A stretch of DNA of 64,000 nt from Sphingobacterium yanglingense. Its GTDB lineage: Bacteria > Bacteroidota > Bacteroidia > Sphingobacteriales > Sphingobacteriaceae. The notes below the pieces were generated by a model. That model saw only the letters and a list, made by a program, of their open reading frames with translations, was not told where the DNA came from and did no database searches. Position numbers and translations under genes: made by a program. The stretch covers positions 310,001 through 374,000 of the forward strand of contig NZ_SNYV01000014.1 of assembly GCF_004363245.1 (NCBI RefSeq), in the 5' to 3' direction. Of the stretch, positions 36,040 through 44,825 are shown piece after piece; the stretch's first letter is position 1, and every line of letters begins with the position of its first letter.

Positions 36040-38229
36040 ATGGAAATAGAAAAATCTTTGTACGACAATCTCCAAGAATTCTTCGGGTTTGATGCATTTA
36101 AGGGCGACCAAGAGGCCATTATCACTAACATTTTAAACAAGAAAGATACCTTTGTCATAATGCCGACCGGTGGAGGTAAGTCTATCTGTTATCAATTGCC
36201 TGCATTGATGAGTGCCGGTACAGCGATAGTTATATCTCCGTTGATCGCTTTAATGAAGAATCAGGTGGATCAGCTCAGGGCTTTTGGAGGAACGGATAGT
36301 ATAGCTCATTTTTTGAACTCTTCACTTACTAAGGGAGAGATCACTAAAGTTAAAGCCGATGTGTCCGCGGGGAAGACAAAGTTATTGTATGTCGCTCCGG
36401 AATCGTTGTCGAAAGAGGATAATGTACAGTTCTTGAAAAACATTAAAGTCTCCTTCGTGGCGGTGGATGAGGCACATTGTATTTCGGAATGGGGACATGA
36501 CTTTCGACCTGAATATCGTAAGATCCGATTGATTATAAACGGTATCGGTGAAAATATTCCAATTATTGCGTTGACAGCGACTGCTACACCTAAGGTGCAG
36601 TCTGATATCCGAAAGAATTTACAGATGAATGATGCGACTTTGTTTAAGTCTTCTTTTAATCGTTCTAATTTGTTCTATGAGGTACGCAGCAAAAAGAATG
36701 TTGTCAAAGAAATTGTTAAGTTTATTAAAGTGAATACCGGTAAAACTGGTATCATATACTGTCTGAGCCGTAAGAAAGTAGAAGAAATAGCTGAAGTACT
36801 CAATATTAATGGTATCAAGGCACTTCCTTATCATGCCGGGTTGGACGCGAAGACCCGCGCCGATACACAGGATAAATTTCTGATGGAAGATGTGGAGGTG
36901 ATTGTAGCAACGATTGCTTTCGGAATGGGGATTGACAAGCCTGATGTACGGTATGTAATTCACCATGATATCCCGAAGTCGATGGAGGGTTATTATCAAG
37001 AGACTGGTCGCGCTGGTCGTGATGGAGGAGAGGGAGTATGTATATCTTTCTATTCAAAGAAGGATGTTGAGAAATTGACCAAATTCATGAAAGATAAGCC
37101 TGTCTCAGAGCGTGAGATTGGTACTCAGATACTGAAGGAAGTTATCGATTATTCGGAGTCTTCTGTATGTAGACGTAAGCAGATTTTACACTATTTCGGT
37201 GAAAAATTTGATGAAACCGGATGTAATAATATGTGTGATAACTGCCGGGCTCAAAAGACGTACTTCGATGCAGAAGCGGATTTGATAAAGATGTTGAATT
37301 TTATCAAAGAGGAGGGTGATAAGTTTGATGACCATCATGTTATAAATGTATTCTTGGGACAGAATAACCAACCGATTTCTTCCTATAAGCACGATGAGCA
37401 TGTTCTTTTTGGTGCAGGAAAAGAGCAAGGTGTGAATTATTGGAATTCGCTTATTAGACAAGCTGAGTTGGCTGATTTCATTAAGAAAGATATTGATCAT
37501 TATGGTCTCTTAACTTTGACTGAGGACGGGAGACGCTATCTCAATAATCCATATGCGATAAAATTTATTTTGAATAGCCCGATGGAAGTTAGCGATGATG
37601 ATGGGGTGGAGGAGCCAAAGCAAGCTTCAGGCGCTTTAGATACGGACTTGTTGGGGATGTTAAAAGATTTACGTAAAAAAATCGCCAAGCAAAAGTCACT
37701 TCCTCCGTTTGTTGTTTTTCAGGATCCTTCTTTAGAGGAAATGTGTGCGCACTATCCTATTACCATGGATGAAATGAAGCAGATTCATGGAGTCGGAGCT
37801 GGCAAAGCGCTTAAATTCGGTTCACCTTTCGTCGATTTGATTAAGAATTATGTAGAGGAAAAAGGTATTGATAGGCCTCAGGACTTGATCGTAAAGAGTA
37901 CGGCTAATAAATCGGCACTCAAAGTGAGTATCATTCAGAATATCGATAGAAAGATCGGTCTGGAAGATATTGCATCTTCAAAAGGTATTAGCTATGAAGA
38001 TTTATTAAAGGAGGTGGAATCGATTGTCTATTCAGGTACAAAATTGAATATAGGATATTTTGTAGATGAAATGATTGATCAGGATCGTCAAGATGAAGTA
38101 TATGATTATTTTAAGATGGCAGAGGTAGATTCGATTAAAAATGCTTTATCTGAATTAGGAGAGCAGGATTATTCATACGAGGATATACAACTAATGCGAA
38201 TCAAATTTATATCAGAATTAGGTAATTAA
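36040..38229 (+). CDS. recQ: ATP-dependent DNA helicase RecQ
   Basis: SF2 3'-5' helicase of recombination and replication-fork repair, 729 aa. Motif 0 FGFDAFKGDQEAII, motif I MPTGGGKS, motif II VDEAHCISEWGHDFRPEY with the RecQ aromatic loop, motif III TATAT, motif VI QETGRAGRDG. The RQC zinc site is seen as CRRKQILHYFGE and CDNCRAQ, followed by a winged helix and an HRDC domain (LRKKIAKQKSLPPFVVFQD). A further C-terminal helical extension of about 120 residues is typical of Bacteroidota RecQ. It sits between kdsD and kdsA. Confidence 0.95.
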   Translation: MEIEKSLYDNLQEFFGFDAFKGDQEAIITNILNKKDTFVIMPTGGGKSICYQLPALMSAGTAIVISPLIALMKNQVDQLRAFGGTDSIAHFLNSSLTKGEITKVKADVSAGKTKLLYVAPESLSKEDNVQFLKNIKVSFVAVDEAHCISEWGHDFRPEYRKIRLIINGIGENIPIIALTATATPKVQSDIRKNLQMNDATLFKSSFNRSNLFYEVRSKKNVVKEIVKFIKVNTGKTGIIYCLSRKKVEEIAEVLNINGIKALPYHAGLDAKTRADTQDKFLMEDVEVIVATIAFGMGIDKPDVRYVIHHDIPKSMEGYYQETGRAGRDGGEGVCISFYSKKDVEKLTKFMKDKPVSEREIGTQILKEVIDYSESSVCRRKQILHYFGEKFDETGCNNMCDNCRAQKTYFDAEADLIKMLNFIKEEGDKFDDHHVINVFLGQNNQPISSYKHDEHVLFGAGKEQGVNYWNSLIRQAELADFIKKDIDHYGLLTLTEDGRRYLNNPYAIKFILNSPMEVSDDDGVEEPKQASGALDTDLLGMLKDLRKKIAKQKSLPPFVVFQDPSLEEMCAHYPITMDEMKQIHGVGAGKALKFGSPFVDLIKNYVEEKGIDRPQDLIVKSTANKSALKVSIIQNIDRKIGLEDIASSKGISYEDLLKEVESIVYSGTKLNIGYFVDEMIDQDRQDEVYDYFKMAEVDSIKNALSELGEQDYSYEDIQLMRIKFISELGN

Positions 38230-38238
38230 AATAGTAAG

Positions 38239-39054
38239 ATGATAAATAAGTATTTCCCCGATATTAAGAACGGTGATTCTAAACAGTTTTTCTTAATGGC
38301 TGGCCCCTGTGCTATTGAGGGAGAAGAAATAGCAATCCGTATAGCAGAAAAGATAGTTCGAATAACAGATTCGCTAGGGATTCCCTTTATCTTTAAGGGA
38401 TCTTATCGTAAAGCTAACCGATCGAGAATCGATTCTTTTACTGGAATTGGTGATGAGAAGGCATTGAAAATTTTAGAAAAAATAGGCAAAGAGTTTGGAG
38501 TTCCTACTGTAACGGATATTCACGAGAGTCATGAAGCAGCCATGGCGGCAGCGTATGTAGATGTTTTGCAGATTCCTGCATTTTTATGTAGACAGACGGA
38601 ATTATTGGTTGCAGCAGCAGAAACAGGAAAGGTAGTCAACATTAAGAAAGGGCAATTTCTGTCTGCAGAATCTATGGGATTCGCCGTGGATAAGGTTAAA
38701 GATGCGGGGAATGAAAAGGTTGTTTTGACAGAACGAGGTAATTCATTTGGTTATCAAGATCTGGTAGTCGATTTTAGAGGTATACCTGCTATGCGTTCTT
38801 TTCAGGTTCCTACAGTGATGGATTGTACTCATTCCTTACAACAACCAAATCAGACAAGTGGGGTGACAGGAGGAAAACCCGCATTAATAGAGACAATTGC
38901 CAAAGCTGCAATTGCAGTTGGAGCCGATGGTCTTTTTATTGAGACGCACCCTGATCCAGCAAATGCTAAATCTGATGGGGCTAATATGCTACATCTAGAT
39001 TTGCTGGAAGGATTGATGCAGAAGCTAACTCGAATACGTGAGGCTATTGGATAA
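38239..39054 (+). CDS. kdsA: 3-deoxy-8-phosphooctulonate (Kdo-8-P) synthase
   Basis: Condenses phosphoenolpyruvate with arabinose-5-phosphate to Kdo-8-phosphate for lipopolysaccharide. 271 aa TIM barrel. Seen: MAGPCAIEGEE, FKGSYRKANRSRIDSFTG, VTDIHESHEA, LQIPAFLCRQTELL, NIKKGQFLS and ETHPDPANAKSDG. The second motif has Asn in KANR, and there is a Cys in AGPC, which together fit the metal-independent class although I would not insist. It starts nine bases after recQ, so the two are cotranscribed. The substrate-producing kdsD is on the other side of recQ. Confidence 0.95.
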   Translation: MINKYFPDIKNGDSKQFFLMAGPCAIEGEEIAIRIAEKIVRITDSLGIPFIFKGSYRKANRSRIDSFTGIGDEKALKILEKIGKEFGVPTVTDIHESHEAAMAAAYVDVLQIPAFLCRQTELLVAAAETGKVVNIKKGQFLSAESMGFAVDKVKDAGNEKVVLTERGNSFGYQDLVVDFRGIPAMRSFQVPTVMDCTHSLQQPNQTSGVTGGKPALIETIAKAAIAVGADGLFIETHPDPANAKSDGANMLHLDLLEGLMQKLTRIREAIG

Positions 39055-39077
39055 GGAATTAGCAACTATATTAAATG

Positions 39078-39123
39078 CCCAATAATAAAGGCGTCTGTAT
39101 ATACAGACGCCTTTATTATTGGG
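39078..39123 (+). terminator. Long palindromic hairpin after kdsA, probable terminator
   Basis: A perfect 23-bp inverted repeat without spacer (arms 39078-39100 and 39101-39123), whose GC core GCGTCTGT lies next to the centre. No T-run follows the right arm, so termination would rely on the TTTATTATT in the arm itself. Confidence 0.65.
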
Positions 39124-39226
39124 ACGCACGGTGTATTAAAAATATTTGTAATAAAACTATCGGTTTCTCCTAAAAAATACCTTTATTTACAGGGTAAATG
39201 ACAATTATCACAATTAGACCTTATTG

Positions 39227-40717
39227 ATGGAACAGCTTATCTCTACTATCTCTAGCTATGTATGGAGCGATTTTTTTATATATTCTTGCCTTTTAATTGG
39301 ATTGTATTTTTCGTTTCGGACTGGTTTTTTACAGGTGCGTTACCTTAAAGATATGCTGAATCTTTTGTTTAAGAAGAAGAAATCGAATGAAGGTATATCG
39401 TCTTTTCAAGCCTTCGCCTTAGCGATCTCTGGGCGGGTAGGTACAGGTAATATCGTTGGGGTTGCAACCGCTATATATATGGGAGGGCCAGGTTCCGTTT
39501 TCTGGATGTGGGCAATAGCTTTCTTAGGTTCTGCTTCTGCTTTTGTGGAGGCAGCCTTGGCGCAGGTATATAAGCAGAAAGAAGGGGATGAGTTTAGAGG
39601 AGGTCCTGCTTACTATATTGAGAAGGGATTAGGTGTGAAGTGGTATGCGGTCTTGTTTGCTGTGATTACAATAGTGAGTACAGGATTCTTACTTCCAGGG
39701 GTTCAGAGTAATGCGATCAATAGTACAATAACTAATGCCTTTGATTATTCCAATAGTATGGTTTCTATAGCGGGGATGGACTTGACTATCAGTTGGGTGG
39801 GTATTATAGTTGTCCTTTTGTTGACCGTTATTATTATTGGTGGTGTGAAGCGGTTAGGACAGGCCTCGGAGTTTATTGTACCTTTTATGGCTGGTGCATA
39901 TATTTTGATGGCATTGATTATTATAGGGATGAATTTTGGTCAAATACCCGAAATGTTCAAGCTTATTTTTAGTTCAGCTTTTAGTATGGATGCTACATTT
40001 GGCGGTGTCATAGGGATGGCTATTGCTTGGGGAGTAAAACGTGGTATTTATTCTAATGAAGCTGGACAAGGGACTGCTCCACATGCTGCTGCGGCGGCAG
40101 ACGTGAGTCATCCTGCACAACAGGGGTTGGTACAAGCCTTTTCTGTATATGTAGATACCTTGTTTGTATGTACGGCGACGGCGTTGATGATTCTGTTTAC
40201 GGGAATGTATAATGTGGCAGAATCATTTGATCAATCTGGGCATGCGGTATCTCTGCTGAAAGAGAATATACCGGGAGTTGCCGCAGATGGCTTTACTCAG
40301 GCTGCTGTTTCGCATCACTTTCCGGGATTTGGTAACCAGTTTGTGGCCGTTGCTTTATTTTTCTTTGCTTTTACGACTATCATGGCTTATTACTATTATG
40401 CAGAAACTAACGTAGCGTATATTATTAAGGGAAAGAATAAGAAAATTGTGATTTGGTTGTTACGTGTGATCTTTTTGTTTTCAACCTATTTTGGTACGAT
40501 TAAAACTGCAAAATTAGCTTGGGATTTAGGAGATATCGGTGTAGGATTGATGGCCTGGGTCAACTTAATTGCCATTCTTTTGATGAGTAAGACTGCAATG
40601 AAAGTCTGGAAAGACTATGTTGCTAAAAGGAAACAAGGTATCGAAGATCCCGAATTTAATCCAAATGAACTGGGTATAAAAAACGCTGACTTTTGGGAAA
40701 GTCACAAAAAGGGATAA
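39227..40717 (+). CDS. Sodium:amino acid (alanine/glycine) symporter, AGCS family
   Basis: Inner-membrane Na+-coupled carrier of about 496 aa with some 11 helices, importing alanine, glycine or related amino acids. The family signature is seen as FALAISGRVGTGNIVGVATAI in the N-terminal half and SNEAGQGTAPHAAAAADV in the middle, along with GGVKRLGQASEFIVPFMA. The frame opens with a TTG at 39224 immediately followed by ATG 39227; I use the ATG. The C-terminus is basic and cytoplasmic. A hairpin overlaps the stop codon. Confidence 0.92.
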   Translation: MEQLISTISSYVWSDFFIYSCLLIGLYFSFRTGFLQVRYLKDMLNLLFKKKKSNEGISSFQAFALAISGRVGTGNIVGVATAIYMGGPGSVFWMWAIAFLGSASAFVEAALAQVYKQKEGDEFRGGPAYYIEKGLGVKWYAVLFAVITIVSTGFLLPGVQSNAINSTITNAFDYSNSMVSIAGMDLTISWVGIIVVLLLTVIIIGGVKRLGQASEFIVPFMAGAYILMALIIIGMNFGQIPEMFKLIFSSAFSMDATFGGVIGMAIAWGVKRGIYSNEAGQGTAPHAAAAADVSHPAQQGLVQAFSVYVDTLFVCTATALMILFTGMYNVAESFDQSGHAVSLLKENIPGVAADGFTQAAVSHHFPGFGNQFVAVALFFFAFTTIMAYYYYAETNVAYIIKGKNKKIVIWLLRVIFLFSTYFGTIKTAKLAWDLGDIGVGLMAWVNLIAILLMSKTAMKVWKDYVAKRKQGIEDPEFNPNELGIKNADFWESHKKG

Positions 40718-40731
40718 TTTAATCCTTTTTC
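40706..40731 (+). terminator. Hairpin overlapping the stop codon of the symporter gene
   Basis: AAAAAGGGAT (40706-40715) pairs with ATCCTTTTT (40722-40730) with one bulged G and a six-base loop, ending in a T-run. The TAA stop lies within the loop side. Confidence 0.5.
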
Positions 40732-40742
40732 TGATTTGATAA

Positions 40743-40832
40743 CTAAGACCCACCAATACAGGTTGTAGCGAATATCAGGACAAATGCTACAAAAAGTAGC
40801 AACAAGAAAGTGGTATAAGATAGCTTTCTCAT
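40743..40832 (-). CDS. Possible 29-residue hydrophobic peptide in the symporter/antiporter gap
   Basis: A minus-strand ATG-to-TAG frame of 30 codons in an otherwise empty 240-base gap. The peptide has a basic start (MRKLSY), an uninterrupted hydrophobic core (TTFLLLLFVAFVLIFA) and the tail TTCIGGS. It looks like a complete small membrane protein, or like a signal peptide with a very short lipidated tail, although ATTC is not a canonical lipobox. No good TAnnTTTG box or ribosome binding site was found, so this remains a candidate. Confidence 0.4.
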   Translation of the reverse strand: MRKLSYTTFLLLLFVAFVLIFATTCIGGS

Positions 40833-40929
40833 AATGTTAAGTTTATTTGTAAAGTAAGATAATCATAGCAAACAGTGTGCCATGAGTTTCCTTAACTAAT
40901 TAGATAGGTGAAATGTAATTTACGAATTG

Positions 40930-40937
40930 TAGTTTTG
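40930..40937 (+). promoter_or_regulatory. -7 box upstream of the antiporter gene
   Basis: TAGTTTTG matches TAnnTTTG, 22 bases before the ATG. A GGTG 19 bases upstream is one mismatch from a TTG-type -33. Confidence 0.45.
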
Positions 40938-40959
40938 TAACCGATTTTACATTAAGAAA

Positions 40960-42291
40960 ATGGTGGACAAAAATAAAAGGGATACTCGGGTATGGGCATT
41001 ACTGCCTTTGATAGCATTTGTAGTTATTTATTTCTCGGTATCGCTGTACTTGAAAGATTTCTATGCAGTGCCTGTGCTTGTAGTGTTCGTATTATCGCTT
41101 TTTATAGCTTTTATCCAATATCCAAAGAAATCTTTTTCTGATAAACTCAAACACTTCTCTGTGGGATCCGGTGATGAGAATATCTTGATAATGATTTTAA
41201 TCTTTTTATTGGCTGGTGCTTTCGGTAGTTTGTCCAATTCAATTGGTGCTATATCGTCTACAGTGAATTTTGCTTTAACCTATATTTCCCCAAGCTTTAT
41301 CGTTTCGGGTATTTTCTTAATTTCCTGTTTTATATCTATCTCTTTGGGGACATCGGTAGGAACTATCGTAGCACTTGCACCTATAGCTGTAGGCTTTGAA
41401 ACTCATATTCCGGGTATTATGCCATTGGCATTAGCCGCGGTAGTAGGTGGAGCAATGTTTGGTGATAATCTGTCCTTTATATCGGACACGACCATTGCCG
41501 CTACCCGAACCCAAGATGTTGGAATGCGTGAAAAGTTTAAGATGAATTTTGCTATAGTTTTTCCAGTAGCAATTCTAGTAGCGGTGATATATTATTTCCT
41601 AGGAGCACAATTTGAACAACGAATGACTGCTATGGTGATTCGGGATTATGAGCTGATTAAAATAGTACCGTACGTTGTCGTTTTCATCCTAGCGCTATCG
41701 GGACTCCATGTGATTTGGACTTTGGGAGTAGGGGTATTGGTTGCATTGTCTATCGGGATATGGACAAATGAGGTAACCTTCTTGACCAGTGTTACTAGTG
41801 TCAATGCTGGTTTTGCAAGTATGTTCGAGTTAAGTTTGTTGTGCTTGATTATAGGTGGCGTTGTTGGAGTAATACGCTTTAATGGGGGAATTGATTATTT
41901 ATTAGATACAATCCTTCGAAGGGTTAAAACGGCAAAAAGTGCTGAGTTAGGGATTGCAACTTTGACAGCTCTAGTCAATCTAGCACTTGCGAATAATACC
42001 ATTACAATTGTTATTGTAGGACCTCTTGCAAAGGAAATCGGAAATAAATTTGCTTTAGACTCTAGAAGGATAGCAAGTATATTAGATACCACATCGTGTT
42101 TTGTACAGGGAATTATTCCCTATGGGGCACAGATCCTAGCAGCGTTGGCTGCTGCGGCTGTTATATATGATGAGCCAGGGAAGTCTGGATTACCACCTTT
42201 TGAACTTATTCAATACTTGTACTATCCCTTTTTGACAGGACTTGCTACGTTATTGTTTATACTTTTTTCGAAAAGAAAAAGTATAGGTTAA
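40960..42291 (+). CDS. NhaC-type Na+/H+ antiporter
   Basis: Inner-membrane ion transporter of 443 aa with about 11-12 helices, of the NhaC/ArsB-NhaD-like superfamily. Characteristic stretches are LLAGAFGSLSNSIGAI, SISLGTSVGTIVALAPIAVG, GGAMFGDNLSFISDTTIAATRTQ and ANNTITIVIVGPLAKE in its second half. The GDNLSFISDTTI segment is the NhaC family hallmark. Expected to expel Na+ (or import another anion/cation) in exchange for protons; the family also includes malate/lactate exchangers, so the substrate is not certain. Its neighbour, the AGCS symporter, imports Na+, so a functional link is possible. Confidence 0.88.
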   Translation: MVDKNKRDTRVWALLPLIAFVVIYFSVSLYLKDFYAVPVLVVFVLSLFIAFIQYPKKSFSDKLKHFSVGSGDENILIMILIFLLAGAFGSLSNSIGAISSTVNFALTYISPSFIVSGIFLISCFISISLGTSVGTIVALAPIAVGFETHIPGIMPLALAAVVGGAMFGDNLSFISDTTIAATRTQDVGMREKFKMNFAIVFPVAILVAVIYYFLGAQFEQRMTAMVIRDYELIKIVPYVVVFILALSGLHVIWTLGVGVLVALSIGIWTNEVTFLTSVTSVNAGFASMFELSLLCLIIGGVVGVIRFNGGIDYLLDTILRRVKTAKSAELGIATLTALVNLALANNTITIVIVGPLAKEIGNKFALDSRRIASILDTTSCFVQGIIPYGAQILAALAAAAVIYDEPGKSGLPPFELIQYLYYPFLTGLATLLFILFSKRKSIG

Positions 42292-42298
42292 GGGCATA

Positions 42299-42338
42299 TA
42301 CAAAAAAAGGGAGTTTCTAAAACTCCCTTTTTTTGTAT
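42299..42338. terminator. Bidirectional terminator between the antiporter and purH
   Basis: An 18-bp inverted repeat (42299-42316 and 42320-42337) with A7 and T7 tracts around GGGAGTTT, lying between convergent stops. Confidence 0.9.
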
Positions 42339-42350
42339 AATTAATATTTT

Positions 42351-43877
42351 TTAGTGTTTAAAGTGTCTAACACCTGTTGTTACCATTGCGATACCTTTTT
42401 CATTGGCCATATCAATGGAAAGCTGATCTTTGATTGATCCTCCAGGTTGTAAGACCGCTGCAATACCAGCTTCTGAAGCGATTTCTACACAGTCAGGGAA
42501 TGGGAAGAATGCATCGGAAGCCATAGAGGAACCTTTAAGATCGAAACCAAAAGCATTAGCTTTCTCAATTGCCTGTTTTAAGGCATCCACGCGAGAGGTC
42601 TGGCCTACGCCTGAAGAAATTAATGTGCCATTTTTAGCAAATACAATCGTATTTGACTTGGTGTGTTTTACAATTTTATTGGCAAAGAAAAGATCTTCTT
42701 GTTGCTCTGCTGTAGGTGCTATAGTTGTTACTGCAGTCATTTGAGATGGACCTTCGACAGTATTGTCTTTGTCTTGTAGAATGACGCCATTTAGCAATGT
42801 TTTAAACTGCTGTGTAGGCAATTTAACCTCCTTACGTCGTAAAATGATTCTGTTTTTCTTTTCTGTAAGAATATTGATTGCTTCTTCTGTATAGCTTGGT
42901 GCAATCAGGACTTCAAAGAATAAATTGTTGATTTCTTTCGCTGTTTCACCATCTACCGTTCCGTTGGTGATCAATACTCCTCCGAATGCTGATACAGGGT
43001 CACAAGCTAAAGCATCGATCCAAGCTTGTTTTACAGTTGGGCGAGAGGCTACACCACATGCATTGGTATGTTTTAAGATCGCGAATGTAGGTTCTTGAAA
43101 TTCATCAACGATAGCAACAGCAGCGTCTACGTCTACCAGGTTGTTATAAGATAGCTCTTTTCCATTTAATTTGTCAAACATAGCATCAAGGTCTCCAAAG
43201 AAAACTCCTTTTTGATGTGGATTCTCTCCGTAACGTAATACCTGTGCCTGTTGTTCAGATTGCTTGAATACTTCTAACGGTTCAGTCTGGTTGAAATAAT
43301 TGAATATCGCTGTGTCGTAATGTGATGATGTATTGAAAGCGCGTTTTGCGAATGACTTACGTTGCTCTAACGTAGTGGTTCCTTCCTGTTGAGCTAATAA
43401 TTCTTCTAACTCTTTGTAGTCATTTTTAGATGAAATAATAACGACATCGTTGAAGTTTTTCGCTGCTGCACGTATTAAAGAAATTCCACCGATATCTATT
43501 TTTTCGATAATGTCCTCATCGGAAGCACCGGAGGCTACTGTTTCTTCAAATGGATATAGATCAACAATGACTAAATCGATCTCTGGGATCTCAAATTGCT
43601 CTAATTGTTTTTTGTCATCGTCTAATGGGCGACGTGATAAAATACCACCAAATATCTTTGGATGTAAAGTCTTAACCCGACCTCCTAGAATAGAAGGATA
43701 GCTTGTTAAATCTTCAACACGTTCTACTCCAATTCCTAAGTCACGGATAAAAGCTTCCGTACCGCCTGTAGAGTAGAAAGTAACACCGTATTTGTTTAAA
43801 AGTTGGATAAGGGGTGCAAGGTTGTCTTTGTAGTAGACCGAAACCAATGCGTTTTTAATCTTAACAGGATGATTCAT
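42351..43877 (-). CDS. purH: Bifunctional AICAR transformylase/IMP cyclohydrolase PurH
   Basis: Last two steps of purine synthesis: formylation of AICAR using 10-formyl-THF and ring closure to IMP. The longest frame begins at a TTG; I take the ATG at 43875-43877 (MNHPVKIKNALVSVYYKD), giving 508 aa. The cyclohydrolase domain (about residues 1-200) contains STGGTEAFIRDLGI, GGRVKTLHPKIFGGIL and DLYPFEETV. The transformylase domain has LRYGENPHQKG, ILKHTNACGVA (catalytic Lys-His), and ASDAFFPFPDCVE near the C-terminus. purN lies 240 bases upstream on the same strand with a hairpin between them. Confidence 0.97.
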   Translation of the reverse strand: MNHPVKIKNALVSVYYKDNLAPLIQLLNKYGVTFYSTGGTEAFIRDLGIGVERVEDLTSYPSILGGRVKTLHPKIFGGILSRRPLDDDKKQLEQFEIPEIDLVIVDLYPFEETVASGASDEDIIEKIDIGGISLIRAAAKNFNDVVIISSKNDYKELEELLAQQEGTTTLEQRKSFAKRAFNTSSHYDTAIFNYFNQTEPLEVFKQSEQQAQVLRYGENPHQKGVFFGDLDAMFDKLNGKELSYNNLVDVDAAVAIVDEFQEPTFAILKHTNACGVASRPTVKQAWIDALACDPVSAFGGVLITNGTVDGETAKEINNLFFEVLIAPSYTEEAINILTEKKNRIILRRKEVKLPTQQFKTLLNGVILQDKDNTVEGPSQMTAVTTIAPTAEQQEDLFFANKIVKHTKSNTIVFAKNGTLISSGVGQTSRVDALKQAIEKANAFGFDLKGSSMASDAFFPFPDCVEIASEAGIAAVLQPGGSIKDQLSIDMANEKGIAMVTTGVRHFKH

Positions 43878-43970
43878 TATTTTTTTTCTGAAAGTGTCAG
43901 CTTTCAACTGCCTTTAGTTTGTTGATTTTAAAAAGACAATGGAAAGATTTAATTTGAAGTGGCAAATGTA

Positions 43971-43978
43971 CAAAATTA
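43971..43978 (-). promoter_or_regulatory. -7 box upstream of purH
   Basis: Minus-strand TAATTTTG, 93 bases before the chosen ATG. The resulting leader of about 85-90 bases is long for this window, but I recognise no riboswitch fold in it. Confidence 0.4.
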
Positions 43979-44071
43979 AGTATTTATTCCCTATTGCTAT
44001 TGGTTAATTAAATAGGAAAAGTGTCAGCTAATAAAACAATGCTAAGTTAAGGGGAATAAAAATTGTAAAGA

Positions 44072-44109
44072 GCCTCTATTTATTGATTAGAAGCTCCTTG
44101 CGAAGAGGC
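44072..44109 (-). terminator. Weak hairpin downstream of purN
   Basis: GCCTCT and AGAGGC (44072-44077 and 44104-44109) pair around a 26-base loop and are followed on the minus strand by CTTTACAATTTTTATT. The T-run is displaced, so it is a tentative terminator. Confidence 0.35.
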
Positions 44110-44118
44110 AGATTAAAT

Positions 44119-44694
44119 CTAGTTGTATTTTTTGATTAGGCCTTCGATTACTTTAGGATAGTGTAGGTGTTCTAGTTGTTGGCCATTGAATTTTAATATT
44201 TCCAATGTGTCACCTTTTTCAACACGGAAGCGACCCTGATATATAATTTCTCCCTCATCAAAGTTTTCGTTTACAAAATGGATAGTAATTCCATGTTCAT
44301 CATCTCCGGCTGCCAATACTGCTTTATGTACGCGATCACCATACATTCCTTTGCCGCCATGTTTTGGTAAGAGGCTGGGGTGTATATTGATGATTTTGTT
44401 TGGAAATGCACTTAATAAGTTAGAGGGCACAAGCCAAAGAAAACCAGCTAGAACGACTAAATCAATTTCCAATCTTTTTAGTAATGAGACGACTTCATCG
44501 GTTTGATAAAAGTCATTTCGGTCGAATACGTGTGAAGGGATTTCAAAATTGTCAGCACGTTGTAGTACGTAAGCTTCGGGATTGTTGCTTAATACTAAAG
44601 CCACTTCCGCATCATCAGAATATTTAAAGTGCTCCATAATCTTTTGTGCATTGGAACCTGAACCTGAAGCAAAAATTGCTATTCTTTTTTTCAT
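44119..44694 (-). CDS. purN: Phosphoribosylglycinamide formyltransferase PurN
   Basis: Transfers a formyl group from 10-formyl-THF to GAR in purine synthesis. 191 aa, cytoplasmic. FASGSGSNAQKIMEHF at the N-terminus binds the phosphate, and VVLAGFLWLVP, INIHPSLLPKHGGKGMYG (catalytic Asn-His) and EHGITIHFVNENFDEGEII (catalytic Asp region) follow. It is on the same strand as purH, upstream of it, but purH has its own -7 box. Confidence 0.96.
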   Translation of the reverse strand: MKKRIAIFASGSGSNAQKIMEHFKYSDDAEVALVLSNNPEAYVLQRADNFEIPSHVFDRNDFYQTDEVVSLLKRLEIDLVVLAGFLWLVPSNLLSAFPNKIINIHPSLLPKHGGKGMYGDRVHKAVLAAGDDEHGITIHFVNENFDEGEIIYQGRFRVEKGDTLEILKFNGQQLEHLHYPKVIEGLIKKYN

Positions 44695-44825
44695 GAAATG
44701 AATTATTCTTTAAAGTACTAAAGCAGTTATTGTGTAATACCTCAAACTTAACTAAAAATCTTGGTATTCTAGAGCGTTCATTGAAAAAATAAACCTTTTA
44801 AAGGATTTTATCATCCTTAGTTTGG

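Noticed and set aside
43878..44118. Leader of purH considered as a purine riboswitch
   Set aside because: The 85-90-base leader shows no three-way-junction core or conserved loop sequences that I could recognise. Only a -7 box and a weak hairpin were supported.
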